The position numbers were made by a program, and so were the translations under genes. A model generated the notes under the pieces. That model saw only the letters and a list, made by a program, of their open reading frames with translations, was not told where the DNA came from and ran no database searches. From Dysidea avara (taxonomy: Eukaryota > Porifera > Demospongiae > Dictyoceratida > Dysideidae): a stretch of 64,000 bases of DNA. The stretch lies in NCBI RefSeq assembly GCF_963678975.1, contig NC_089273.1:32736973-32800972 (forward strand), written 5' to 3'. This document shows, piece after piece, positions 22,766 through 33,556 of the stretch (position 1 is its first letter; each line of letters begins with the position of its first letter).

Positions 22766-25729
22766 CTAGTCCTTTGTGCTTGCTTTACCATACTTGTGCT
22801 TTACTAATGGTAGCTCAATTCCAACAGACTGGTCTCGATAATCTTTCCCAGCTTGATGGCTAGCAACACACTGCTTAACCAAATGAGAACATCTTGCTGT
22901 TGCATAGTTTGCCGCATCCAACTTTCCACCAGCACTGTATTTATATTGGCTAAACAAACTCTCCACTGCAGATCCACAAATTCGAAGGGGTGAAATAAAG
23001 TATGTTGGATAGCAATTAAAAAACCATTTAGCAAAGGCGTTAAAGCCATAGATATCTATCCGTAGAAGGTCCCATGCTACAAATAGAAAAATAGAAAATA
23101 CACACATTCTGAATCAGCTTACTTTGCCATGACAGGAACTCCCTTTGTGTGTTGGAAGTGTGTGGGAAATTTGGGTCTGTAGAAAGAAAACTAAAATCTC
23201 ACACATATGTTCAAAGTAAAATACCGCATTCAAGCAGATCAGTAAGCCATCCGGAAAAGTAGCGGTATCCCTTGTTGATGTTATTCAGCACCTCAGAATT
23301 GAGACCTCTAATTCTTTCATGACTCAGAAACCCATGTTCAAACAGGCATTGACAGGCTTCCAAGTATGCCAATGTTTCAGCTGTCTTAGCTGCTTCTGCA
23401 GGTGTAGTATGGTCCTGATGAATATGCCAGTGGAGCTCTGACAATACCTGTTCTTGCTATTTCACAGCCAGATGACATAAATACACATTTCTCACAAAAC
23501 CACATTATTACCTGCATTATCTTTGCTGGTAAGACATTTAATTTAGTCCACGCATCCCGCAAGCAGTGAGTTTCCTTCAGCTTTGGTACCATTCTTGCAC
23601 AATTAAGCTTCACTCGACTCAATTCTCGTTGATACAAGTCATCAATCGTATTCCATCCAAACTTGCACTGGCCACTGTGCTGAAAATGCTTAGTACCAGT
23701 GCTCTTTGAAGAGAACAGTGCATTCACCATATTTTTGAGCTGGTAGAAAGTGAAAATTTAAGATCATTCGTGCATTATGATTGGTACATACCTGATGAGA
23801 TGGGCAGATTAGCCAGTAAATGTGATGAGGTGGATTGAATGGATTCACCATCCATGGTTTCACTTCAAAAATATCATCTTTGTTTTGAGCAACTGAATAT
23901 ACTCCATTGTGTTTGTGGCTTGCTTTTATGGCTGAAACATTTGAAGATGCGCCATCACAAACCAACAGGCTTGTTTTCATGCCATAAAACTGAAACAGCT
24001 TGACTGTCTCTAAAACACATGCTATGACAAATTTCCCTTCCATGGAAGAAGAAGTTGTAAAGTAAGGTCCCACAATGTCGAATTCACTGGTAAGGTCACG
24101 CCATAGAAACTGGAGTATATAAGATGTTTGCTGTGCACTGTCAGGTTCTTTCAATAATCTATAAATGTCATTAAGGGAAGACAATTCTTGGTGGGTCATG
24201 GCAAGGCCCATCAGCTGATGGCTACGCGAGTTCCACATCAGTTGACATGCAACTTTCACCTCATCAAATATGAGTACCCCATCCGATTTGGGCTCTTGTT
24301 TACCAGCTTCTCTGCACTGTTCCTTAAAGATTACATAACGAGCAACCTGCCTCTCTATGCACTGACTGCTTGCTCCTGGTTCATGCATAAATGCTCCAGT
24401 GTAGGCTTGTAATGTTGACCTGGATGGCAATTGCAAAATTCCAAAACTTTTAAGAGCCTCATAAGCTGCAGGACTCCTGGTATATACTGCTAAGGCTAAA
24501 CATAAAAGTGCTATATAAATGGGGTTTAACATACAAAGTAACTGACCAATTCTAACAGTTATCATGCTCCATTTGTTACCTCGCTCTCCAGAAACTGACA
24601 AACAATCATATAATAATAATATAATCAATTAAACAGTACTGTAAAGCTTACCATTCTTGGACTGATCATGCAGGAACTGCTGCTTCTGACGCTTACTATC
24701 AGTGTACCAGATCTCCTTCATTAAATCACCAACTCCGTGTTCACTACCTTCAAGTAAAATCTTTTCCAACTCTTCAGTCCTAATACTCTCCACAATAGCA
24801 CACATCTCGTCATGTTGTTCATCATTCAACGTTACATCTGACTCGGAACACTTTTCCAACTTTCGTAACAAATTGGATCTCTCACTTTGCGCATGGCATT
24901 TTCTCTTATTCTGGCTAGCTGGAGACATATATGAAAGCCTGGCCCGTGATGATGACAATTGCCTTTTCAGCTTTCGACTAGGGCTTTCTGCTAAAGTACG
25001 GCGTCTTTGGCAATTCAAATAGTGGATTAGCCTCTTACAAGCAGCACAGTGAACTTCCATAGATGCTTTTTCAGCTGCAGTTGCATTGCTGGCCAGCAAA
25101 AACCATAGATTGCAGTTTACTGAGTCTACTCGGGCAAAAGGCTCTGCAGTTTTCCTCACACTTTTAATATCAAAGCGGACAGTTTCAAAATAATGCAAGT
25201 TGTAATACTTTGGGTCAATACCAGGACAAAATTTGTATCCAGAGCCAGCACGAAATTGACGGCACAATTCCTTCACATCCCTGACAGACTTCAAGGTACC
25301 TGAAATCAGTTTCTTCATCATCACATGAACTTCGTACTCCATTCCCCTGATGGTTACTTGGACTCGCGAAGTAAAGCCAAATGGACGGTGAAACATTAGT
25401 GTTTGCTGAGTTATCACTACCATAGAGTTCCCTGCGTCGTCTTGTGCTTTAACAAAACACAGATCCGGAAAATCATTGGTCCCCAGCTCGCACACTTCGT
25501 GATGAAAAAGCTCATGTTCCGCTCGATCCACCTCCCCAATCTCTACAGGACCGTTGTTCTCCTCTCCAGGCACTCCTTCACCTCGTTCTTCACTTACTGC
25601 GTTCGCTTCAGTCCCTTCACTGTCACCGGTGATGCCATCTTGCAACTCATAATTGATTTCCCGTTCAATATCACTGGACATTTCAACATTTTGCTGAACC
25701 ACTGTATGTTTCGAAGGGGTTTCAGCCAT
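22766..25729 (-). CDS. P-element/THAP9-like DDE transposase, 884 aa, 7 exons
   Basis: Predicted transposase that cuts and joins the element ends. My exon model: 25,729-24,652; 24,594-24,547; 24,495-23,792; 23,739-23,512; 23,456-23,225; 23,176-23,123; 23,076-22,766. All introns are GT-AG, and exon lengths sum to 2,655 bases, giving 884 residues without a stop. The N-terminal ~250 residues are acidic then mixed. A Cys-rich patch (HCAACKRLIHYL) is followed by a basic stretch (SPSRKLKRQL), perhaps for DNA binding; no classical THAP zinc finger is visible. The catalytic part has LPSRSTLQAYT, then LIFDEVKV (D near 453), LLVCDGASSN (D near 556) and GSAVESLF (E near 820), the spacing of a P-type DDE fold with a large insertion between the last two. 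CPSHQLKNM marks the conserved H/N region. The ATG at 25,729 has a good context. The gene appears intact and possibly active; superfamily naming is less certain than the transposase call. Confidence 0.82.
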
Positions 25730-25853
25730 CGTTCACTTTGGTTCTTGCGGCCATGAGGTCTTAGCCGCCTTGACATAGACGTGTCGATTCGTGCCTATCA
25801 ACACCAGTCGAGATTACGTAAATACACGTAGGCATCCGTAAATATCCGGAAAC

Positions 25854-25923
25854 ACTTAACGGGCTCATTTTTCACAGGCTATAGCGTAGTTCGACACTCT
25901 CCCTCCCACATTATATACTCTTG
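25854..25923 (-). repeat. Right terminal inverted repeat
   Basis: Inverted partner of 20,761-20,830, with one mismatch over 70 bases. It ends ATATACTCTTG at the outer edge and is followed by ATACAAT. Confidence 0.92.
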
Positions 25924-25930
25924 ATACAAT

Positions 25931-28900
25931 CATAGTTATGTACATGCATACAGATGTAGGCTGATAGTATGCATAATATAGTATATGTCTGCGTATTGTA
26001 TCAAAACACTGTTTCTATATGCACATGGACTTGGAGTGCCCATGCAGATCCATTCCTAGGAGCAAAACAACCCAGTATAGTATACTACTAGAGTAAACAC
26101 ATTAATAAAAACTAGAAGCCCAGCAAATACTATTATATATACCTTGCTTAGACCATCAATAAAATTTTGGCAAATAAATTTTTACGATTTTGTTTAGCAA
26201 TAAAGAATCTCAATATTTTGTGATTCACAAATCAATATTTATTGGTTGCATAATTGCACAAAAGCACTTCAACACAAATACCAGAAATACGTATCTTCTC
26301 AAATCTAAGGGTAAGCCTTGAGACCACTCTCCATTTTATTGCACATATATGAATGGGATATGCTGATTTAAATTTAACTGAATGTGCCACTCCAGACATC
26401 TACGTCATAAACAATTGGTAAACCTTTTTGTAAAGGTTTCACAACTCTTGTTTAGTACACTTATCGGTAAGAAGAAACCATTAGCCTGTGCTGAGTTAAC
26501 ACACACTCTATACAGCAATCATTTCTTAGATATACATTAGCATAATACATTTTGCTCAACTGACTGCAGACAGGTAAACATACATAAGTACACACCCCCA
26601 CACCCACCAATTCACATGGATTTTCAGACAATTTGATGTCAGCAACATAGCCAGCTATGGTGAGCTGAGTGATAGTTCTGCTTAATCAATTATGTCATGA
26701 TAGTGAGTAACATTATGATGACAATAGCATGCAATCGTACTGTCATGATAAATTATGCATATCTGTACTTAAGTCAAAAACATGGCAAACACTGATAGTG
26801 TTGAAGTTGAGGAAACTGTGAAAGTCCAGTAGAACATGCACAACAAAGATTACAACAACAATGGACTGTAAGAAAAGCAGCTAGCTACGTGGTGTGTACT
26901 AGTGTGTCGTTGTGAGACGTTGAGTGACTGCTAGTATAATATCGTAATACTGTTGTTATTGTGATAAGTGATAGCTTTACTATCACTCAGCTCTATATAT
27001 GTAAGCATATACAGTACTTGGATAAAAATTTGCATGAATCGATTTTTTAAAAGAGATTTGTGTAATACTAGGGTATCATAACCACTAAATCAATGCTAAT
27101 AGCAGTCTAGATTTACAATGCACCACCCAGGGACAGGCTTCTTGGACTTATCTTTTGTATACTTCAAACTTTTATGATTTAGTGCGATTACAAGTGAAGG
27201 TAGCACTAAAGGCATAATTATACTCTATGCATGGTTGTGTTAGGACATAATTATATGAACAAGTAGTCTCACAAGCACAGCTGGTTTTTGTGTGTGTGTG
27301 CACGTGTGTGTGTGTGTGCGTGTGTGTGTGTGTGTAGGCATAGAAAAACTGTTTGATAAAAAAAAGCATTTTGTTAGCAGAAGCAATGTAATTTCATGAT
27401 GTTTTCCCTTAACAGAGTTGTCGTGTGTCCTTAGCAACAGTTGTTCGATCCCAAGTGGTATATTGCATCATTTTTTGTGCCAACTGTTTTCATTGGCTCT
27501 GCTAGAATTTTGCCAGTGTCAAATAAAAAGCGGCAAATGTAACCAGATGATATTTTCTACACCTACACGTATATGGAAAAACCAGCTGTACTCGCAAGAT
27601 TATAATGTACAAGAACATCACCATTCTATCAGGGTATTTTTACACATGTCCGTCTTCACCTGGTTTTTAGTACTCTATGCTAGGGTTGGAACGAAGGTCA
27701 AATTTTAACCTTTGAACACACCCACATGGTCACACACTTTTTTGCAGCTGTACTATGCAGGCTCTAGTGTAACTACTTAGACTACAAAATTTGTCAACGA
27801 TACTGTTGCATGCTTCCAGGAATATCTGAGATAATCTCGACATTCCAGATCATGGTTGCTAAGTTTTGGAGGAACAAAACTACCTTCAATGATATCTCCA
27901 AAGGTTCTGAAGCTTCTCTGATTTTGTCTCAGTTACTACTTTTATTATGCCTTCATAACAAATTCATAATAATTAGTTGGTAGTCTTAACTAATCAAATA
28001 AAAGTGCATGCTCATATGGTAATGCTTGCCATGGCACTATATTATCAGAGATTCAGCTGCTTTGTCCACACTACTGTACAAGAACCATTGAAAAGTGAAT
28101 AATTTGAGTGTAGAGTCTACGAGTTCCCTTAGTAGCACTGCTACATGCCTTCAGATTACAGATTCTACACTGTACCCATACACTATTGTAAACAACATTG
28201 ATAGTGGATAATATGGTTACCATGGATACACGTACATCTTACATGGTTTTGTCCCATGAAACATGCGTGCTATCAGTGTTAATATACATGCATGTTTCAT
28301 GTAAGATGCATGGATTTTGGACACTTTCCCAACATGTTGCATGTATGAGACTAACATGCATATTTGTGTTAACACTTTATATATGTCATAAAATGTACTG
28401 ATACTAAATGCTGGCATGCATGTAATGTGCATGGTGTTTGTTACTACTATGATTACTGCTATATCCAATGCTTACCATGCACCCCGGCTGCTATGTAAAG
28501 TATTACTGACTACCACAGTACATATTTAGAACTGTCATACAAACAGGATCGGAGTTGCATAACTATTTCTCACAGTTTTAACAACCATGCAATTGTTGGC
28601 TTTCATTGTGGGATTCTACATGCAGCATGCCCATTATGCATGTACTATGCATGGCAATGGAATTCGGTCCCTACATCCATGGTACATGCATGTCCCCCTC
28701 ACTGTAACATGCACGCTCCATGATACATGCACTTCATATTCATGTAAACCTCATGTTACAGTAATAATGCATGGAGGTTCAAGTTGGCTGGCCAGAGATG
28801 AAGCAATTGCTCTACATCACGCTCTCTTTCTTGTAATGGTAAACAATCTTTCATTACTGTACCCACAACACATATCATATTTTGAACCCTAACCAAATGC

Positions 28901-30038
28901 CATAATCACATTCTACATAACCCTAGGAATTGGCATAAAAAAAAAACAGGACTAATAAGCTGGCCTAGTATAAGAGTGTGCAGGGGTACAAAGTAAAAAT
29001 CTATTAATACTCACATAAAAAGCATATGTACACACATAAGTGGTATCACATCATCACTCCACCAGACAGTTTCTCATCTTACATCTGCAGTCTTTATGTA
29101 TCAACATTTGGGAAGCGACTGGCAAGTTAACAATATCATTTTAAAGTCTTCTTTGTGATCAAACAATGTGGTACATACAGTATGGTATAATTATAGTTGT
29201 AGGTATACAGTACAGTACAATTCAGTATGGTATATAGCAACAGATAAACTAGCATGACTAAGGTAGATACTAAATTTGCAGTTTAGGTGATGATCTCCTT
29301 GTTGAGCGCTTTCATAGCAATGATTCCTATTATGAAGCTTATAATCCCATGCACCATTTCACTAACCAAGGTTAACAGATGGTGAGGCTACAGAATAAGT
29401 GCATATTAAAAGTATTTGTCTCACCACTATAATTCACTTTACAATAGAACCTTTTTAATGGAACATTAAAACACCTTGCACATGAGACGTAGAACTATGG
29501 ACTCATTAAGATCATATTAAAGGGGCTTCATAACCCTGAAACCTTATGTATGTAAAGTAGTCTGGAAACCCATATACACAAGGGGCACTTGAAACAATGA
29601 TCCGATTTGTGTTAGTATACACCATTTAGACCCATGAAATTAGGAAACCTCACTAATAAGGGAACTTTTCATGGACAGGTTCCAAAGCACTACAGCACAA
29701 TACATTGGATTGTTCTGCAGTGACAGAGGTGTCCATCTCAGGGTGTCCATATTGAGGGCTCATGTCTTCAGCATCTGAAAAATTGGTACCAACCTGCAAA
29801 ATGAAAGCAAACAAAGCCTCCGGCAGCCATGCTAAACACAGCTATTACCACCCAGCAAACCAGCACTGGGATTCCTGTGCACCACTCAGGCAGTTGAATC
29901 TTGTGTAGGCAAATCCTCCTGGGGCAGGACTAGTGGATCACAAGGAGAGGTTGCTGAACCTGAAGTTTCACAACTACCCACATACCACTAAAGGACAATT
30001 AAAAATTTGCTTCCCCACTAAATATCAAAGTACATTCC
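25931..30038. other. Intergenic, no supported gene
   Basis: About 4 kb of AT-rich DNA. It includes an imperfect (GT)n tract at 27,287-27,336 and a zone (about 28,190-28,800) unusually rich in CATGCAT/ACATGCA words. Open frames here are short and unsupported. Confidence 0.5.
27287..27336. repeat. (GT)n microsatellite, imperfect
   Basis: About 50 bases of GT dinucleotides with a few CAC/CGT interruptions. Confidence 0.9.
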
Positions 30039-30672
30039 TACATACATACATACATACATACATACATACATACATACATACATACATACATACATACATA
30101 CATACATACATACATACATACATACATACATACATACATACATACATACATACATACATACATACATACATACATACATACATACATACATACATACATA
30201 CATACATACATACATACATACATACATACATACATACATACATACATACATACATACATACATACATACATACATACATACATACATACATACATACATA
30301 CATACATACATACATACATACATACATACATACATACATACATACATACATACATACATACATACATACATACATACATACATACATACATACATACATA
30401 CATACATACATACATACATACATACATACATACATACATACATACATACATACATACATACATACATACATACATACATACATACATACATACATACATA
30501 CATACATACATACATACATACATACATACATACATACATACATACATACATAAATACGTGCGTACGTACATACATACATACATATACATACAATACATAC
30601 ATACATACATACATACATACATACATACGTACATACATACATACATACATACATGCGTACTTGTACATACAT
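30039..30672. repeat. (TACA)n microsatellite, over 500 bp
   Basis: Uninterrupted TACA tetranucleotides from 30,039 to about 30,551 (about 128 units), then an interrupted continuation with CGTGCGTACG changes to about 30,672. Long open frames on both strands arise because the 12-base period contains no stop. Such tracts are often mis-sized in assemblies. Confidence 0.97.
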
Positions 30673-31219
30673 GCGTACTACGTGATTTTCAGTCAACTTT
30701 GGTTAGTTCTATGGTGTCCAGTTTACAGAACAACATGCAAACTAGACACATACACTGGCTGTTGCAAGCATACCCAGTGAAACAATGAGACAGTTTTGCC
30801 TCACGAGTTAATTGTCTGTGCATTCAAAAATCCCACCTACTGTGTGACACGAGACTGTACAGTTGGCAGTTGCTTTCAAGAACATCAAGTCCCCATTGTA
30901 CTGTATACAGCTCGGTTGGCTTTTCCTCAGTTTATAACAGATCACCTGGGAAGAATGGAATGCTTGGTAAAGGAAACGGCAACAACAACTGGGTATTTCT
31001 ATACTTTGCGTGCGATTGCCAAATAATCAGTTATGCTACCATGGAGACATATGCACTACGACACTTAACACACACACACAAATATACACACATTACACTC
31101 ACATCGTAGTACATACAGTAAATGCACAACAACATACACACATTACACTCACGTCATAGTACATACAGTAAATGCATCCATGCACCCACAGAGATCCATA
31201 TTATACTACAAACTGTATT
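30673..31219. other. Intergenic, no supported gene
   Basis: Contains a short local duplication: CATTACACTCAC(A/G)TC(G/A)TAGTACATACAGTAAATGCA occurs twice, near 31,091 and 31,141. No gene supported. Confidence 0.5.
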
Positions 31220-31456
31220 TGTGACCCGGTCTGCGAAAAGGGCTCTTATAGCCTTTCCAATTATCCATGTTTGGCTAATCATAACTCCTAATCTACTAAA
31301 GCTATCATCATGTAATTACACCCACAGCTACTGCCAGGTTAGGGTTGTTGAGTGACCAAATTGTAGGCTTGTACCATATTCACCAGTCAAGTTATGGGTT
31401 ACCATATATATGTAATTGGAAAGGCTATAAGAGCCCTTTTCGCAGACCGGGTCACA
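31220..31456. mobile_element. MITE of the TGTGACC family, 237 bp
   Basis: Ends of about 43 bases match as inverted repeats, beginning TGTGACCCGGTCTGCGAAAA and continuing through GGGCTCTTATAGCCTTTCCAATTA. Flanks are TT rather than TA. The related copy at 41,017 shares the CTTATAGCC word. Confidence 0.85.
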
Positions 31457-33342
31457 TTTTTAATTAATCATTTTAATCTTTTTTATGAGACTAATTACAG
31501 ATGGCATTTATTGGATGCAACCTCTGCTGAGCACTTATTGCAAACACAATTCTCAAAAGGTCACATGCAATTTATACTTCTGGAGTAGTAATGGAAGAGA
31601 CTGTGCCTTAGAGACATAAATTGCATCTACCGTTAGTTCAATAAGGCTTCCTCTAAGAAATTTATATGTACGTATGTCCCACTATAATCAATAAATAATT
31701 GCAGGGAAAATTCACCAGCCCAACATACAGATTACCTTCAACTTTGCATTCGCTTGAGATTAAGAAACCAGACACAAGTTGTCTTAGAATCAAGTCACCA
31801 GCTGGTTTGGGGTTTTCTGTATTGTGATGTTGAGATTCTGACCCCCTGTTATGTTTACATGTTTTTAGTAGCCTTCTTCTTGGTCCCAAGTAGTAATATA
31901 ATATGCATCAACTGTCCGACCATTTTTTTCCATAAATGTATTGTTGAAGATTTAAAATTTATAATTTAGTCAAGAGGCTAAGGAGCCACACCGCAGCCTG
32001 GGATCTGGAATTCCTGCTGCATTCGGAGCTGATGGAGTGATGCAACAGCCTACTTGATCAGTATTTTACTCTCCTGGCACATAAGAGCTGACAAGGTTTC
32101 TATACTATTTAGAGACCCAAAGATGATGTGGGCAAGATTTACGCACAAATTAATTGCCAAGGCTACAGGCTGAGGTAATCAATCGTGGGTAGCCAAGCCC
32201 TGAGGGCTAAATGGCATAGAAACCGATGTTCGCTAGCTCTAGAAAATTTTCCTGAGCAAAGTGGATACAGAAAGAGCAAAAGTAAGTGGAAAAACTGTGG
32301 CTGCTATATTGATATTTTCCTGGCATACCAGTTGATAGTGACAGGTCAGAGCCATTGTGACATTAGTAGGCAGTGGCAGAAAGTAATCAAACAGTAAGGC
32401 TATTTCCCTGCTGAGTAAAGGAGGTAAAGTGAGCAAAGAAACTGACTGTATAGTATTAAGATTTGTCACCAATGACATTTAGTGAATCAATGACAATGAT
32501 GTTTGTCTTGTGTAGAAATAATAAGCTAACAGTAAGAATATTTCCCTACTGAGTGAAGGAGGAAAAGAAAGAGCATAGAAAGTGGCAATCTGTGGCTGCC
32601 TTTGAGTCTTGATAGTCAAACATGGCATCAGTACATTAGCACGAATTTCTTGTCCAGAAATTAAACAAACAGCTAGGCTTTCTTGTTTATGGCTTTGTTG
32701 ATTTTCATTGGATAGATGTAGTGAACAACCACAACTAGACCACGGGTTGCACTTAGTAACCTCAATAAGCATCAAAGCTAAGAAACTGAGCATAAATTTT
32801 CTAATTTGCTTTAATTCTTCCAGTAACAAATCATACCCAAGTCATATTTCATATTACCCTAGGTTTTACAATTTACAGGGCTTGATTTCAGTGCTATGAA
32901 TAAAATGAGAATCTGTAAATTGTATGATGGTTGTGATTTGTGTTCTGAGTATATGGATAGTGTGAGACTCCAAAAATATTCAGCACTTTAATAATCTACT
33001 CTTGTACATAGTTAAGGTAACAGCGTCAACATTTAATCGTAGACTTGTCATGTGCTTTTTCAATAGAACATTTCATCCCATAACTCATAAAAACAATTAA
33101 CAGGGATGGGCAAAACTCTTCAAGAGTTTACAGCATATCAAATGAAGTGTATATACATACCCATGATTTAAAACTAGTGCATTCATAGGTTCTATCCAGG
33201 TAAAGGAACCAAGTTTTTATCATTAGTTCTAATTTTGGCTCTGTCACACTGTAAGTGGTAAGTGATCTGACCAGACTAACTGCCACTCAAGTAGTCTGCT
33301 TGGACCATACAAGATTCAAAGGCGGTAGCAGCAAATGAGCAA
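31457..33342. other. Intergenic, no supported gene
   Basis: AT-rich. A pair of related words (CTATTTCCCTGCTGAGTAAAGGAGG near 32,400 and ATATTTCCCTACTGAGTGAAGGAGG near 32,540) shows a local duplication of about 140-base period. No gene supported. Confidence 0.5.
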
Positions 33343-33430
33343 TGTTACGGTACTGACAACGATTCAACTCTAAATAACGCCTGATCGCCCTCTGGGGCGC
33401 GCGCACTTAAATATTATTATTCTCATCACA
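33343..33430 (-). repeat. 3' LTR, 88 bp
   Basis: On the element strand it begins TGTGATGAGAATAATAATAT and ends ACCGTAACA (TG...CA). By eye it is identical to 38,422-38,509. 88 bases is very short for an LTR and leaves little room for a promoter. Confidence 0.9.
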
Positions 33431-33441
33431 CACCCCCCCAT
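33431..33441 (-). other. Polypurine tract
   Basis: On the minus strand ATGGGGGGGTG lies directly against the 3' LTR, the expected place for plus-strand DNA priming. Confidence 0.7.
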
Positions 33442-33556
33442 GAAAAGAGGGTTGGTACAACAAAACAAATGGCCTAAATACAATAAAATTACATGAACTG
33501 CCTAAAAATACCAGTAAAACAATAAATTCACACATTACAACAATATTATACCAGTG

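Larger units (their letters stand above)
20761..25923. mobile_element. Two-gene DNA transposon, P-element/THAP9-like, 5,163 bp
   Basis: A complete-looking class II element. Terminal inverted repeats of 70 bases (20,761-20,830 and 25,854-25,923) differ at one position by eye, begin CAAGAGTATATAATG and are flanked by the 7-base duplication ATACAAT. P elements also begin with CA and make 7-8 base duplications. Two convergent genes lie inside: a companion gene on the plus strand (20,925-22,661) and a seven-exon transposase on the minus strand (22,766-25,729), with stop codons about 105 bases apart. Each terminal repeat contains TATATAA, so both genes may be driven by symmetric promoters within the repeats (inference). 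Superfamily assignment rests on catalytic motif layout and duplication length. Confidence 0.85.

Noticed and set aside
22766-25729. Classical THAP zinc finger in the transposase
   Set aside because: I looked for a C2CH pattern with the usual long spacing near the N-terminus. Cysteines are present (HCAACKRL) but not with THAP spacing and they are not N-terminal.
30018-30696. Long open frames of repeated HTYI or CMYV on both strands
   Set aside because: The TACA repeat lacks stops in some frames; no protein family looks like this, and the frames end at the repeat borders.
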